Shown in pieces: positions 52,161 to 61,777 of a DNA stretch of 64,000 bases. The DNA is from Psychromicrobium silvestre (GTDB taxonomy: Bacteria; Actinomycetota; Actinomycetes; Actinomycetales; Micrococcaceae), in assembly GCF_013408295.1 (NCBI RefSeq), contig NZ_JACBYQ010000001.1:434001-498000 (forward strand), written 5' to 3'. The notes below the pieces were generated by a model. It was not told the origin of the DNA and ran no database searches. It was given only the letters and a program-made list of their open reading frames with translations. Position numbers and translations under genes: made by a program. Every line of letters starts with the position of its first letter. Position 1 is the stretch's first letter.

Positions 52161-52415
52161 ATGAGCATAGATCCGCGTGTCGCGTTGCAGTCCCTGACCT
52201 CAGCGCTTGAGGAGCATCTTGCCGCCTCCGTATCCCGTCGCGGTGACGACGATCCTTCGGTGGAAGCAGCATATCTGGCGATCGCGGATGCTTTCGAAGT
52301 TTATGAAGAAGTGCTCTATGACTCTTACGGTGAGGTCACGCCCTTGGTGATCTACGAAGAGGACGAGGATGAGCAGGACGATGAAGACGAGGATCTAGAG
52401 CCGATTCAAGGCTAG
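52161..52415 (+). CDS. Small acidic conserved actinobacterial protein
   Basis: 84 residues with a helical N-terminal part (ALQSLTSALEEHLAASVSRRG, VEAAYLAIADAFEVYEE) and a very acidic C-terminal tail (EEDEDEQDDEDEDLE). Homologues are often labelled primosomal protein without evidence. TAACGT ends 7 bases before the ATG, suggesting a leaderless transcript. Divergent from the DUF5703 gene. Confidence 0.7.
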   Translation: MSIDPRVALQSLTSALEEHLAASVSRRGDDDPSVEAAYLAIADAFEVYEEVLYDSYGEVTPLVIYEEDEDEQDDEDEDLEPIQG

Positions 52416-52454
52416 CGACCGGTCCTAGAACGGTCCGCGGCTGAAGCGGGAGTT

Positions 52455-53414
52455 TCAGCGGTTCAAACCCAGTTCGGCTCCGGCACCCAGCGAAACCTCA
52501 TCCAGCACGCTCACGATCTGCTCCGGTAACGCCTCTAGGGTGCCAGCCAGAACGGCTTGCAACTGTTCCGGAGTACGCGGGCCGATAATCGCGGTGGCCA
52601 CAGCCGGACGCTGCACTAGCCAACTGAGCGCCACATCGCTCGGATCGCGATCGAGTCCCTTTGCCGCGGTCAGCACAGCCTCAGTGATCCGACTGGCTTT
52701 GCCGGATAAATATGGTTCGACATAGCCGGCCCAACGATCGGAGGCCCCTCGCGAGTCAGCGGGGATCTGGCCCCGATACTTTCCGGTAAGCACGCCACGG
52801 CCCAAGGCGCCCCAGCACATCAGCCCGCTGCCGGCGTCTTCCGCGGCTGGCACCAACTCAGCCTCGGCGCTGCGATTGAGCAAGGAATATTCAACCTGAT
52901 CGGCAACCAAAGGGGTATCTACCAGTTGTGCCGATTTGGCCAGCTGCCAGCCCGAATAGTTCGAGACCCCGGCATAACGGACCCGGCCCGAGGAGACCGC
53001 GTAATCCAGCGTGTCCAGGGTTTCCTCTAGGGGTACATGCGGATCCCAGGTGTGGGCCAGCCAGAGATCGAGATAGTCGGTACCGAGCCGGGCCAGCGAT
53101 GCGTCCAAGCCCGCAAGTAGGCCGCGACGCGAGCAATCCACCATCCGTCTACCCTGGCGGCGCTCAATGCCCGCTTTGGACACCAGGACCAGATCGGCCC
53201 GGGCTACCAGATCGCCGATCAACTCGCCCAGAATGGCCTCACTGCTGCCCTCGCCGTAACTAATCGCGGTATCCAGGACGGTGCCGCCCGCCGAAATATA
53301 TCCCCGTAGAAGTTCACGGCACTGATCTTCATCGGTGGAAGTGCCCCAGGACATGGTGCCCAGGGTCAGAGCGGAAACGCGGAGGCCGCTGTGGCCAAGA
53401 AATCGCTGTTGCAT
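52455..53414 (-). CDS. Aldo/keto reductase
   Basis: 319-residue NADPH-dependent reductase with the full catalytic tetrad: D48, Y53, K80 and H121 ([19 protein letters not shown]). The AKR fold resembles AKR11/AKR12-type soluble actinobacterial enzymes. TAAACT ends 6 bases before the ATG (leaderless). Divergent from uppP across 72 bases. Confidence 0.88.
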   Translation of the reverse strand: MQQRFLGHSGLRVSALTLGTMSWGTSTDEDQCRELLRGYISAGGTVLDTAISYGEGSSEAILGELIGDLVARADLVLVSKAGIERRQGRRMVDCSRRGLLAGLDASLARLGTDYLDLWLAHTWDPHVPLEETLDTLDYAVSSGRVRYAGVSNYSGWQLAKSAQLVDTPLVADQVEYSLLNRSAEAELVPAAEDAGSGLMCWGALGRGVLTGKYRGQIPADSRGASDRWAGYVEPYLSGKASRITEAVLTAAKGLDRDPSDVALSWLVQRPAVATAIIGPRTPEQLQAVLAGTLEALPEQIVSVLDEVSLGAGAELGLNR

Positions 53415-53486
53415 GAGCCAAGTTTACGTGCCGCAGAAAGTGTCACGTGCTGGGTGCTCCGGTTTCGATGGCATAAAGTCATCTAC

Positions 53487-54320
53487 GTGAACTGGTTAGA
53501 AGCTGCCTTTCTGGGCCTGGTGCAAGGCTTGACGGAATTCCTTCCGATTTCCTCAAGCGCTCATCTCTTCATCGTCGGGAAACTGATCGGTTTAGAAGAC
53601 CCGGGGGCAGGCTTCACCGCGGTGAGTCAGCTCGGCACCGAAGCCGCCGTGGTGGTCTTTTTCTGGCGGGATATCGTCAGGATCGTCAAGCACTGGTGGC
53701 TATCCATTATCGGAAAACTGCCGCGTAACGACCCGGATGCCAGGATGGGTTGGCTGGTGATCGTGGGTTCCATCCCGATCATCGTGATTGGTATCTTCTT
53801 CCAGAACGCGATCGAGGGATCGTTGCGAAATCTCTGGATTGTCGCCACCACCTTGATTGTCTTCGGCGTCATCTTGGCGATAGCGGATGCGGTGGGTAAG
53901 CACCAGCGCAGCATCGATCAACTGACCGTGAAACACGGCATCATTTACGGCCTGGCACAGTGCCTGGCATTGATCCCCGGAGTATCCCGCTCCGGCGGTA
54001 CCATCACCGCTGGCTTGCTGATGGGCTATACCAGGGAAGCAGCCGCCCGATATTCCTTCCTGCTGGCGATCCCCGCCGTACTGGGTAGCGGTTTCTACGA
54101 GCTCTTCAAGGTCTACGTGAAGCACGACGGCGTGCAAGGCCCCTTCGGCTTCGGCGAAACGGCACTGGCTACCGTGGTGGCCTTCGTAGTGGGTTACTTC
54201 ATCATTGGCTGGTTCCTGAAATTCATCTCGACCAATAGCTACCGAATTTTCGTTTGGTACCGCATTGCCCTTGGCCTGCTGGTGTTCGTACTGCTCGGCT
54301 TCTCGGTGATTTCCGCATGA
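53487..54320 (+). CDS. uppP: Undecaprenyl-diphosphatase UppP
   Basis: Membrane phosphatase that recycles undecaprenyl pyrophosphate for cell wall synthesis. It has 277 residues, eight helices, motif 1 [14 protein letters not shown] and motif 2 [13 protein letters not shown] 53487 matches the family length and has TAAAGT 7 bases upstream (leaderless); the in-frame ATG at 53391 would add 32 residues unlike the family. Overlaps mshC by 4 bases (ATGA). Confidence 0.93.
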   Translation: MNWLEAAFLGLVQGLTEFLPISSSAHLFIVGKLIGLEDPGAGFTAVSQLGTEAAVVVFFWRDIVRIVKHWWLSIIGKLPRNDPDARMGWLVIVGSIPIIVIGIFFQNAIEGSLRNLWIVATTLIVFGVILAIADAVGKHQRSIDQLTVKHGIIYGLAQCLALIPGVSRSGGTITAGLLMGYTREAAARYSFLLAIPAVLGSGFYELFKVYVKHDGVQGPFGFGETALATVVAFVVGYFIIGWFLKFISTNSYRIFVWYRIALGLLVFVLLGFSVISA

Positions 54321-55588
54321 GGGCCTGGGGAAACACTCAACTGCCCTCATTGCCGGGACGGCTGAGCCAACTTGAGCTCTTCGATACGGCCAGTAAGCGG
54401 CTTCAACCGGTGCCCCTTCAGGGCGAGGTGAGTCTCTACGTCTGTGGCATTACACCCTATGACGCCACCCACTTGGGGCATGCGGCCACGTACCTGGCCT
54501 TTGATCTGCTCGGCAGGGCTTGGCGGGATGCCGGTGCGAAGGTGCGTTACGTGCAGAACGTGACAGACGTGGACGATCCGCTGCTGGAGCGAGCGGAGCG
54601 GGACGGCATCGACTGGCGTGAGCTCGCGGTGGCGCAGACCGATCTGTTCCGCAGCGATATGGAAGCGCTCAGGGTCCTTCCGCCGGAGCGCTATATCGGC
54701 GCGGTGGAAGCCATTGAGTGGATTGTTCCCGAGGTAGAGCGCTTACTCGCCGAGGGGTTAGCCTATGCGCTGCCGGACGGTGATATTTATTTCGACGTCG
54801 TAGCCTCCTCCTCCCATGCGGCCCCGGATGCTTGGTGGCTGGGTCAGATCTCCGGACTCTCCGAAGCCCAGATGCTGCCGATCTTTGCGGAGCGCGGTGG
54901 AGATCCGGAGCGGACGGGGAAACGGAATCCACTCGATGCTTTGCTCTGGCGAGCAGCCCGGGAGGGCGAGCCATCCTGGCCCGGAGCTTCGCTGGGGGAC
55001 GGCCGTCCGGGTTGGCACATTGAATGTACGGTGATTTCTCGACGCTTCCTGCCTGCCCCCTTCACCGTGCAGGGCGGGGGATCGGACCTGATCTTCCCGC
55101 ACCACGAAATGGGTGCGGGGCATGCCTGGAGTTTGAATCATCGTCCAATGGCCAGGCTCTATGCCCATACCGGCATGGTGGGCCTGGACGGCGAGAAGAT
55201 GAGTAAGTCCAAGGGCAACCTGGTGCTGGTCTCCAAGCTGCGTCAGTCCGGTGTGGAGCCAGCAGCGATCCGGCTTGCGGTCTTGGCTAATCACTACCGT
55301 TCCGATTGGTTCTGGACCGAGCAGCTTTTGCAGGTAGCCCAACGGCGGCTGGCGAATTGGCGGCAGGCGCTGAACGCCGTCGAAACCGGTTCGGCTGAAC
55401 CCTTACTGGCGGAGATCCGAGCCGCCCTAGCTTCCGACCTGAACGCACCGAAAGCTCTGGCCGCGGTAGATCTCTGGGCGGCAAGAAGCGATTCTGGGCG
55501 CGGGAATCAAACCGGTAATCAGCACAGCGAAGCCGATGCGGCGCTGGTGGTCGCAGCAGTCGATGCCTTGCTAGGCGTGCAGCTCTAA
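54317..55588 (+). CDS. mshC: Cysteine--1-D-myo-inosityl 2-amino-2-deoxy-glucopyranoside ligase
   Basis: Mycothiol synthesis enzyme; ATP-dependent ligation of Cys to GlcN-inositol. It is a CysRS-like fold of 423 residues with zinc ligand C43, HIGH-type HLGHA (52-56), KMSKS (294-298), and WHIEC at 233-237. Start ATG 54317 overlaps the uppP stop. The uppP-mshC pair is a common actinobacterial arrangement. It shows that the organism makes mycothiol. Confidence 0.94.
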   Translation: MRAWGNTQLPSLPGRLSQLELFDTASKRLQPVPLQGEVSLYVCGITPYDATHLGHAATYLAFDLLGRAWRDAGAKVRYVQNVTDVDDPLLERAERDGIDWRELAVAQTDLFRSDMEALRVLPPERYIGAVEAIEWIVPEVERLLAEGLAYALPDGDIYFDVVASSSHAAPDAWWLGQISGLSEAQMLPIFAERGGDPERTGKRNPLDALLWRAAREGEPSWPGASLGDGRPGWHIECTVISRRFLPAPFTVQGGGSDLIFPHHEMGAGHAWSLNHRPMARLYAHTGMVGLDGEKMSKSKGNLVLVSKLRQSGVEPAAIRLAVLANHYRSDWFWTEQLLQVAQRRLANWRQALNAVETGSAEPLLAEIRAALASDLNAPKALAAVDLWAARSDSGRGNQTGNQHSEADAALVVAAVDALLGVQL

Positions 55589-55617
55589 GGGTTCCAGGGG
55601 TTCAAGCCTCAACGGGA

Positions 55618-56514
55618 CTAGTTTTTGTCCTTGCCGCGTCGGCGCAGATAACGCTCGAATTCACGGGCGATTGATTCTCCGGTGGCTTCGGGCAGGTCTG
55701 CGGTGTCCTTGGCCTCTTCTAGCTGTCGGACGTAGGCAGCAATTTCCGGATCATCGGCGGCTAGCTCATTAACCCCGCGCTCCCAGGCCTCGGCCTCTTC
55801 GGCGATATCGGCCGTTTCCAAAGGAGATTGCAGCAGCTCCTCGATCTGATGCAGCAAGGTCAGCTGAGCCTTGGGTGAGGGGGACTGAGCCACATAGTGC
55901 GGCACAGCCGCCCAGAGTGAAAGGGTGGGTAAGCCGCGCTTGGCGGCGGCATCCGCCAATACCCCCACAATCCCGATAGGGCCCTCATACTGCGGTGCTT
56001 CTAAGTTGAGTCGTTCCCTGAACCGGTCGTCATCGCTCGTTGAGGTCACCGGGATGGGGCGGCTGTGCGGCACATCGGCCAGCAGGGCACCGACCAGCAC
56101 CAGGCAATCAACCCCTTGTTGCTGCGCATGCTGCAAAAGTTCATCCGTGTAGGAACGCCATTTATAAGACGGCTCAATGCCGTGCACAAACAACACGTCA
56201 ACCGGGCTGCTCGTCAAGGACACTCGTGAGAGCTTGGTAGTGGGCCACTTCACCCGGCGTTCACCCTCGGAATTTCGTTTCACCACGGGGCGAGTGAACT
56301 GGAAATCGTAGTATTCCTCGGCATCAATCCTGGCCACCTTGCGCGCGCCCCACAGCTTGTGCAGATACTTCAGCGCATCACTAGCCGCGTCACCGGCATC
56401 ATTCCAGCCCTCAAAAGCCGCAAGCATCACGGTGACCCGCTCGCCGGAGGTATTCCCAGCGGCTGGGACGGGCAGAAAGCTGCCGGGTTGGGCGTCGTCG
56501 TCAAATCTGCTCAC
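55618..56514 (-). CDS. PAC2 family protein
   Basis: 298-residue member of the PAC2 (proteasome-assembly-chaperone-like) family; ILVGALLADVPHSRPI-like segment (VLVGALLADVPHSR) and LNLEAPQYEGPIGIVGVLADA are typical. Actinobacterial copies sit near mshC and proteasome genes; the role is unproven. GTG start with TAGGGT 6 bases upstream (leaderless). Convergent with mshC. Confidence 0.85.
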   Translation of the reverse strand: MSRFDDDAQPGSFLPVPAAGNTSGERVTVMLAAFEGWNDAGDAASDALKYLHKLWGARKVARIDAEEYYDFQFTRPVVKRNSEGERRVKWPTTKLSRVSLTSSPVDVLFVHGIEPSYKWRSYTDELLQHAQQQGVDCLVLVGALLADVPHSRPIPVTSTSDDDRFRERLNLEAPQYEGPIGIVGVLADAAAKRGLPTLSLWAAVPHYVAQSPSPKAQLTLLHQIEELLQSPLETADIAEEAEAWERGVNELAADDPEIAAYVRQLEEAKDTADLPEATGESIAREFERYLRRRGKDKN

Positions 56515-56640
56515 AGCACCACCCTACGGCCCTGATCCGAGGAGCGAAGGCTACAAGCGCATCTGCCGCCGCCGATTCGCTGAGAGCTTAGCTTTTGGAC
56601 ACTGGACTTGGGCCGTCGCCCTGGCCGGTAAAATAGACCC

Positions 56641-57396
56641 ATGCATTCATCCTCGCGCGAGACCGATCTGTCCGAGCATGCCGAAAGCTCGGTGCCTCAT
56701 CGGTCCACCGGGGAACCCGATCCGGCTACGCTCAAGGCCGTACTTTGGGATATGGATGGCACCCTGGTTGATACCGAGCCCTACTGGATTGCCTCCGAGC
56801 AAGAGCTAGTAGAGGAGCACGGGGGAAGTTGGTCGCATCAGCAGGCTCTGACCTTGGTGGGCCAGTCATTGTGGTTCTCGGCGGGGGTCCTGCAAGAGGC
56901 CGGGATCGGCCTGGAGAGGCGGGCCATCATTGATGAGCTCACTCGGAGGGTCATCAATCGAATTCGAGGGGTACTGCCCTGGCGTCCAGGCGCCAGAGAA
57001 CTGCTGGCAGATCTGCGTCAGGAAGGCCTGCGCTGCGCTCTGGTCACCATGAGTGAAGGGCCCCTCGTCAGGGAAATCCTGGCGGCGCTTCCGAGCGGCA
57101 GCTTCGAATTCACCGTGACGGGTGATCAGGTGGAGAACGGTAAACCACACCCTGAACCATATTTGCGTGCGGTGGCACTACTAGGCCAGAGCGACCCCAC
57201 CCTAAGCCTGGATAATTGCATAGCGCTGGAAGATTCGGTCCCCGGCGTTCAATCTGCCCTGGCCGCCGGGTTGACCACGATTGGTATTCCGCACTCGGTC
57301 CCGCTGCCGGAAGATGAAGCACGTATCACCTGGACCACCCTGAGTGGACGAAGTGCAGCCGATTTGCTGGCTCTGAAAGCGCAGGTTGCGCGATGA
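56641..57396 (+). CDS. HAD family hydrolase
   Basis: 251-residue HAD phosphatase of the beta-phosphoglucomutase/CbbY type: motif I DMDGTLVDTEP, motif II VTMSEG-type Ser/Thr, motif III Lys (NGKPHPEPYL) and motif IV EDSVPGVQSA. The first 35 residues are polar and not needed by the fold. Substrate unknown. TAAAAT ends 6 bases before the ATG (leaderless). Its stop overlaps the M50 protease start (ATGA). Confidence 0.9.
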   Translation: MHSSSRETDLSEHAESSVPHRSTGEPDPATLKAVLWDMDGTLVDTEPYWIASEQELVEEHGGSWSHQQALTLVGQSLWFSAGVLQEAGIGLERRAIIDELTRRVINRIRGVLPWRPGARELLADLRQEGLRCALVTMSEGPLVREILAALPSGSFEFTVTGDQVENGKPHPEPYLRAVALLGQSDPTLSLDNCIALEDSVPGVQSALAAGLTTIGIPHSVPLPEDEARITWTTLSGRSAADLLALKAQVAR

Positions 57397-58580
57397 GCGA
57401 TATTCACGAGCCCGGAGCCGAAGCTAACGGTGGGCCTCCGGTACGCCGAGAGGGCATTCCACTGGGCCGGATCGTGGGCATCCCGATTGTGCTGGCTTAC
57501 TCTTGGTTTCTGATCGCGGCGTTCACCGTACTGGTCTTTGGCCCGGTCATTTCGGTGACCTTTCCAACTTTGGGTATCTGGTCCTACGGCATCGCCCTAA
57601 TTTACGCGCTGCTCCTATTGTTTTCGGTGCTGATCCACGAACTTGCACACGCCCTGATGGCCAAGGTTTATGGCTGGCCAACGCAGAAGATTGTGCTCAA
57701 CCTCTGGGGCGGACACACTCAGTTCGAGAACTTCACGGCAACTCCCGGCCGTTCGCTCGTCGTGGCCTTCGCCGGGCCAATAGCCAACTTCCTCCTTGCT
57801 GGACTTGGCTGGCTGCTAGTGCTCAGCTTGCCGGGCGTGACAAGCGTCGGCACCGCCCTGGTCGCCGCGCTAGCCAATATTTTTGTCTGGGCGAACTTCC
57901 TGATCGGTGCCTTCAATATCCTGCCGGGCTTGCCCTTGGACGGCGGAAGGTTGGTCGAATCCATTGTCTGGCGGATCACCGGAAGCCAGGAAAAGGGCAC
58001 CGTGGCCGCGGGCTGGGCGGGCCGCGTCGTCGTCATACTGGTGTTAATTTTCGCCCTGGGTCTGCCCTTCGTGCTCAACCAGTCGCTCAATATTCAGACC
58101 GCTCTCTTCACCTTATTTATTGCTGGGTTCCTTTGGCTAGGGGCTAGCCAGGCGATCACCACGGCTCGAATGCGACTGCGGTTGCCGGAGATCAGTGCGG
58201 GCAAGCTGTGCAGCCCGGCCATTGGTATGCCCGACGACGTCTCGGTGGCTCAGGTGCTCTCCACACTGTCCCGAAACCAGGGAGTGAGCGTCGTACTCAC
58301 GCTCAAGGATGGTAGGCCAAGCTATCTGGTTGACCCGCTGATCCTCGCCACGGTGCCGCTTACCGCTGCCGCCTCAACCCCGGCTACAGCGGTTTCGCAC
58401 ACCTTGGCGGCCGGCGGTTACGTGCCCGAATCCGCCTCCGGGCAGGAACTCATCCAATATCTAGCTCAGCTTTCCGGCAGCGAATATGCGGTGATCGATG
58501 CCCGCGGCCAGGTGACCGGTCTGCTGCGGCAACAGGTTGTGGTTGCGGCCGTGACAGGTAAGACCCTTCCGGATGTTTAA
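57393..58580 (+). CDS. Site-2 intramembrane metalloprotease (M50) with CBS-like tail
   Basis: 395-residue RIP-type protease with zinc site HELAH (82-86) in a transmembrane helix and the distal Asp in NILPGLPLDGGR (about 173-184). Its C-terminal part (about 250-390) resembles a CBS pair that may sense nucleotides. These proteases cut anti-sigma factors or other membrane proteins. Overlaps the HAD gene by 4 bases; precedes the proteasome genes, a conserved neighbour. Confidence 0.87.
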   Translation: MSDIHEPGAEANGGPPVRREGIPLGRIVGIPIVLAYSWFLIAAFTVLVFGPVISVTFPTLGIWSYGIALIYALLLLFSVLIHELAHALMAKVYGWPTQKIVLNLWGGHTQFENFTATPGRSLVVAFAGPIANFLLAGLGWLLVLSLPGVTSVGTALVAALANIFVWANFLIGAFNILPGLPLDGGRLVESIVWRITGSQEKGTVAAGWAGRVVVILVLIFALGLPFVLNQSLNIQTALFTLFIAGFLWLGASQAITTARMRLRLPEISAGKLCSPAIGMPDDVSVAQVLSTLSRNQGVSVVLTLKDGRPSYLVDPLILATVPLTAAASTPATAVSHTLAAGGYVPESASGQELIQYLAQLSGSEYAVIDARGQVTGLLRQQVVVAAVTGKTLPDV

Positions 58581-58674
58581 GACCATCGGGAATCCAAAGC
58601 CTCTTCCCCTTCGCAGATAGTTTCCCGGCCTCCGGGCCACCCAGCTTTCAGGCAGCAACAGGACGGAACCAGTA

Positions 58675-59760
58675 ATGACTCCTCAGGATCTTCAGCCCGA
58701 AGAACTTCCGCACGGTGCGGCCGCGCGTCGCGGACCTTTCAGGGCCGGTGAACGCGTGCAGTTGACCGACGAGCGCGGTCGAATGAACACCATCACCCTG
58801 ACACCCGAGGCAGCCTTTCACACCCATAAGGGCTTCCTCAATCATGCCGAGCTGATCGGCAAACCAGAGGGCTCGATTGTGGCCAATACCACCGGGCAGC
58901 TTTACCAGGCATTGCGTCCCCTGCTCAGCGACTTTGTTCTGTCCATGCCACGTGGCGCGGCTGTGGTCTATCCCAAGGATGCCGGTCAGATCGTGACCAT
59001 GGCCGATATCTATCCCGGAGCCCGAGTGGTGGAGGCCGGGGTCGGTTCCGGTGCTCTCTCCATCTCGTTGCTGCGCGCCGTTGGCGATCGGGGCTATTTG
59101 CATTCCTTCGAGCGGCGCGAGGAATTCGCCGCTATTGCTCGTGGCAATGTGGAGACCATTTTCGACGGGCCGCATCCGGCTTGGCAGATTTCCATCGGTG
59201 ACTTCCAGGATGAAGTGGTCAAGGCCGAGGAACCTGGCAGCGTGGATCGCGTGGTGCTGGACATGCTTGCTCCATGGGAATGCCTCGATGCCGTGGCGAC
59301 CGTGCTAGCCCCGGGTGGCGTCTGGATTAACTACGTGGCAACCGTGACTCAACTCTCCCGTACCGCGGAGGCGATCCGCGCCGATGGTCGTTTTACTGAG
59401 CCGGAGTCTTGGGAATCGATGGTGCGTGGTTGGCACCTTGAAGGCCTCGCGGTGCGGCCCAACCACCGGATGGTGGCACACACGGGTTTCCTGTTGGTCA
59501 CCCGTAAATTAGCCGACGGCGTCACCTCCCTGGCGCTCAAACGGCGGCCCTCCAAAACCGAGTTCAGCCAGCAGGATCTTGATGCCTGGACACCAAGTTC
59601 GGTCGGCGAGCGCGCGGTTTCCGATAAGAAACTACGTCGAGCCGCACGAGATGCCGTGGCCACCACCCAAACAAGGGGACATGTAGCTCCTGCCGTGGAC
59701 GAAAATACCGCCGGCGGGACCGCCGATGAGACCGCGGATGATGGAAGCGTCGAAAACTAG
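58675..59760 (+). CDS. trmI: tRNA (adenine-58-N1)-methyltransferase TrmI
   Basis: Methylates A58 in the T loop of tRNAs using SAM. In 361 residues, an N-terminal beta domain with GRMNTITLTPEAAFHTHKG is followed by the Rossmann domain with VVEAGVGSGALS (SAM site) and VVLDMLAPWE. A Lys/Arg-poor tail of about 60 residues is extra. Always near arc/mpa in actinobacteria. The gap to arc holds repeat copy B and a G run. Confidence 0.93.
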   Translation: MTPQDLQPEELPHGAAARRGPFRAGERVQLTDERGRMNTITLTPEAAFHTHKGFLNHAELIGKPEGSIVANTTGQLYQALRPLLSDFVLSMPRGAAVVYPKDAGQIVTMADIYPGARVVEAGVGSGALSISLLRAVGDRGYLHSFERREEFAAIARGNVETIFDGPHPAWQISIGDFQDEVVKAEEPGSVDRVVLDMLAPWECLDAVATVLAPGGVWINYVATVTQLSRTAEAIRADGRFTEPESWESMVRGWHLEGLAVRPNHRMVAHTGFLLVTRKLADGVTSLALKRRPSKTEFSQQDLDAWTPSSVGERAVSDKKLRRAARDAVATTQTRGHVAPAVDENTAGGTADETADDGSVEN

Positions 59761-59800
59761 ATTCGCTCTGAGCCGGGATTCAGTGGATTTTCCGGCTCGC

Positions 59801-59873
59801 GATAGTCCAATGACTTCGGGATAGGTCTATGTCGCGACATTGGGCTATCGCGATGCCGCTGGGCTATCGCGAA
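59801..59873. repeat. 73-bp dispersed intergenic repeat, copy B
   Basis: Partner of copy A at 48943-49015, 61 of 73 identical. It begins 41 bases after the trmI stop and ends 139 bases before the arc start. Internal GGGCTATCGCGA occurs twice in it, spaced 16-17 bases. Confidence 0.8.
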
Positions 59874-59894
59874 GACAATCTTTTTTGGGGTAAC

Positions 59895-59906
59895 GGGGGG
59901 GGGGGG
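59895..59906 (+). repeat. Run of 12 G upstream of arc
   Basis: A homopolymer of twelve G, preceded by TTTTTTGGGGTAAC. It lies 106 bases before the arc ATG. Two short inverted repeats follow: CGCCAA-TAT-TTGGCG (59915-59929) and CTGTCC-N7-GGACAG (59934-59952), possible promoter-region structures. The exact G count may be unreliable in short-read data. Confidence 0.7.
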
Positions 59907-60012
59907 CGCTGGGACGCCAATATTTGGCGGAAACTGTCCACAATGGGGACAGGGATCAAACTCCACGAGCATAGTGTTCTAGATTGGTAGTAGGCGTAAA
60001 GGAGCTGATCAG

Positions 60013-61737
60013 ATGACGCAGGATTTCCAGTCACAACCCACTGAGCGGGACTACCAAGCCCTAGAACGGCAGTTCAACGTACTCCGGGACAAGCTCCGGC
60101 AGATCGATAAGCAACTTGCCAGCGCCACCCAGAACAACACCCGGATGGTTTCCATGTTGGAGACCGCTAAGGCCGAGATTCTCAAGCTCAAAGCCGCCCT
60201 AGAAAAGGACGGCCAGGCACCCTATAGTTTTGCCACGCTGACCCAGATCAATCCTCGCAAGGCTGAAGCTTTCGGTGCTAACGCCGTGACCGAGGAGACC
60301 GTGGACGTCGCCTACCAGGGACGCAAGGTACGGGTGGGCCTGAGCCCACTGGTCAATATCTCCTCGCTGAGCCCCGGCCAAGAAGTCCTGCTCAACGAGT
60401 CGCTGACCGTAGTAGCGGCCCTCGGCTTTGAACGGACCGGGGAACTTGTCACCGTCAAGGAACTACTCGGCACCGATCGTGCCTTGATCACGGGCCGAGC
60501 CGATGAGGAACGAGTAGTCAAGCTCTCCGGTGCTTTGTTGAGCCAGAAGGTTCGAGTAGGGGACGCACTCTCCCTCGATTCACGAACCGGCTATGCCCTG
60601 GAGAAGGTACCCCGTTCCGAGGTGGAGAACCTGATCCTGGAGGAAGTCCCAGACATTTCCTACCACGATATTGGTGGCTTGGGGCCGCAGATCGAACAGA
60701 TCCGTGACGCCGTCGAACTTCCCTTCCTGCACCCCGATCTTTATCGTGAGCACGGCCTCAAACCGCCGAAGGGCATCCTGCTCTACGGCCCTCCGGGTTG
60801 TGGCAAGACCCTGATCGCCAAGGCCGTCGCTAATTCGCTTGCGGCGCGCGCGGCAGAACGCAGCGGGCAGAAGGAAACCAAGAGCTACTTCCTGAACATC
60901 AAGGGCCCCGAGCTGCTGGATAAGTATGTCGGTGAAACCGAGCGGCAGATCCGGCTGATCTTCGCTCGGGCCAGGGAGAAAGCCTCCGATGGCAGCGCCG
61001 TGGTGGTGTTTTTCGACGAAATGGACTCCCTCTTCCGAACCCGAGGTACCGGGGTATCCTCCGATGTGGAGACCACCATCGTGCCTCAATTGCTCAGCGA
61101 GATCGACGGCGTGGAGCGACTGGATAATGTGATTGTGATCGGTGCCTCGAACCGTGAGGACATGATTGATCCGGCTATTCTGCGGCCTGGTCGGCTGGAT
61201 GTGAAGGTCAAGATCCAGCGCCCGGATGCGGAAGCGGCTGCGGATATCTTCGCTAAGTACGTCACGGTTGACCTGCCTTTTCACCAAGACGATGTGCAGG
61301 CTCACGACGGCGATCCGCAGGCAACCGTGGACGCAATGATCCAGCGCACCGTCGAGGCAATGTATTCGACCGATAAGTCGAATGAGTACCTCGAAGTCAC
61401 CTATGCCAATGGCGATAATGAAATGCTCTATTTCAAGGACTTCAATTCCGGTGCGGTGATCCAGAACGTAGTTGATCGAGCCAAGAAGTACGCGATCAAG
61501 GACTTACTCACCACAGGTGATAAGGGGATCCGGATAGATCATATGTTGCGTGCCGTGGTGGATGAGTTCCGTGAGCACGAAGACATGCCCAACACCACGA
61601 ATCCGGATGACTGGGCCAGGATCTCGGGCAAGAAGGGGGAGCGGATCACCTATATCCGCACCATCGTGCAGGGCAAAGCGGGGCAGGAGCCGGGCAAGAC
61701 GATAGATACTGCGCCCAATACCGGGCAATATCTGTGA
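60013..61737 (+). CDS. arc: Proteasome ATPase ARC/Mpa
   Basis: Hexameric AAA ring that unfolds pupylated proteins for the 20S proteasome. In 574 residues: N-terminal coiled coil (about 10-64), OB domains (65-205), Walker A GPPGCGKT (259-266), Walker B FFDEMD (333-338), sensor/arginine-finger region, and the C-terminal Gln-Tyr-Leu tail that docks the proteasome. RBS AAAGGAG. The tail and coiled coil are intact, so it should work with Pup. Confidence 0.95.
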   Translation: MTQDFQSQPTERDYQALERQFNVLRDKLRQIDKQLASATQNNTRMVSMLETAKAEILKLKAALEKDGQAPYSFATLTQINPRKAEAFGANAVTEETVDVAYQGRKVRVGLSPLVNISSLSPGQEVLLNESLTVVAALGFERTGELVTVKELLGTDRALITGRADEERVVKLSGALLSQKVRVGDALSLDSRTGYALEKVPRSEVENLILEEVPDISYHDIGGLGPQIEQIRDAVELPFLHPDLYREHGLKPPKGILLYGPPGCGKTLIAKAVANSLAARAAERSGQKETKSYFLNIKGPELLDKYVGETERQIRLIFARAREKASDGSAVVVFFDEMDSLFRTRGTGVSSDVETTIVPQLLSEIDGVERLDNVIVIGASNREDMIDPAILRPGRLDVKVKIQRPDAEAAADIFAKYVTVDLPFHQDDVQAHDGDPQATVDAMIQRTVEAMYSTDKSNEYLEVTYANGDNEMLYFKDFNSGAVIQNVVDRAKKYAIKDLLTTGDKGIRIDHMLRAVVDEFREHEDMPNTTNPDDWARISGKKGERITYIRTIVQGKAGQEPGKTIDTAPNTGQYL

Positions 61738-61777
61738 TCGTTTTGATCGGCTTGACTAGCCGGATCGGGGTACGGCA

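Noticed and set aside
56641-57396. HAD gene as beta-phosphoglucomutase
   Set aside because: Motifs fit the broad family but there are no sugar-phosphate neighbours to support this substrate.
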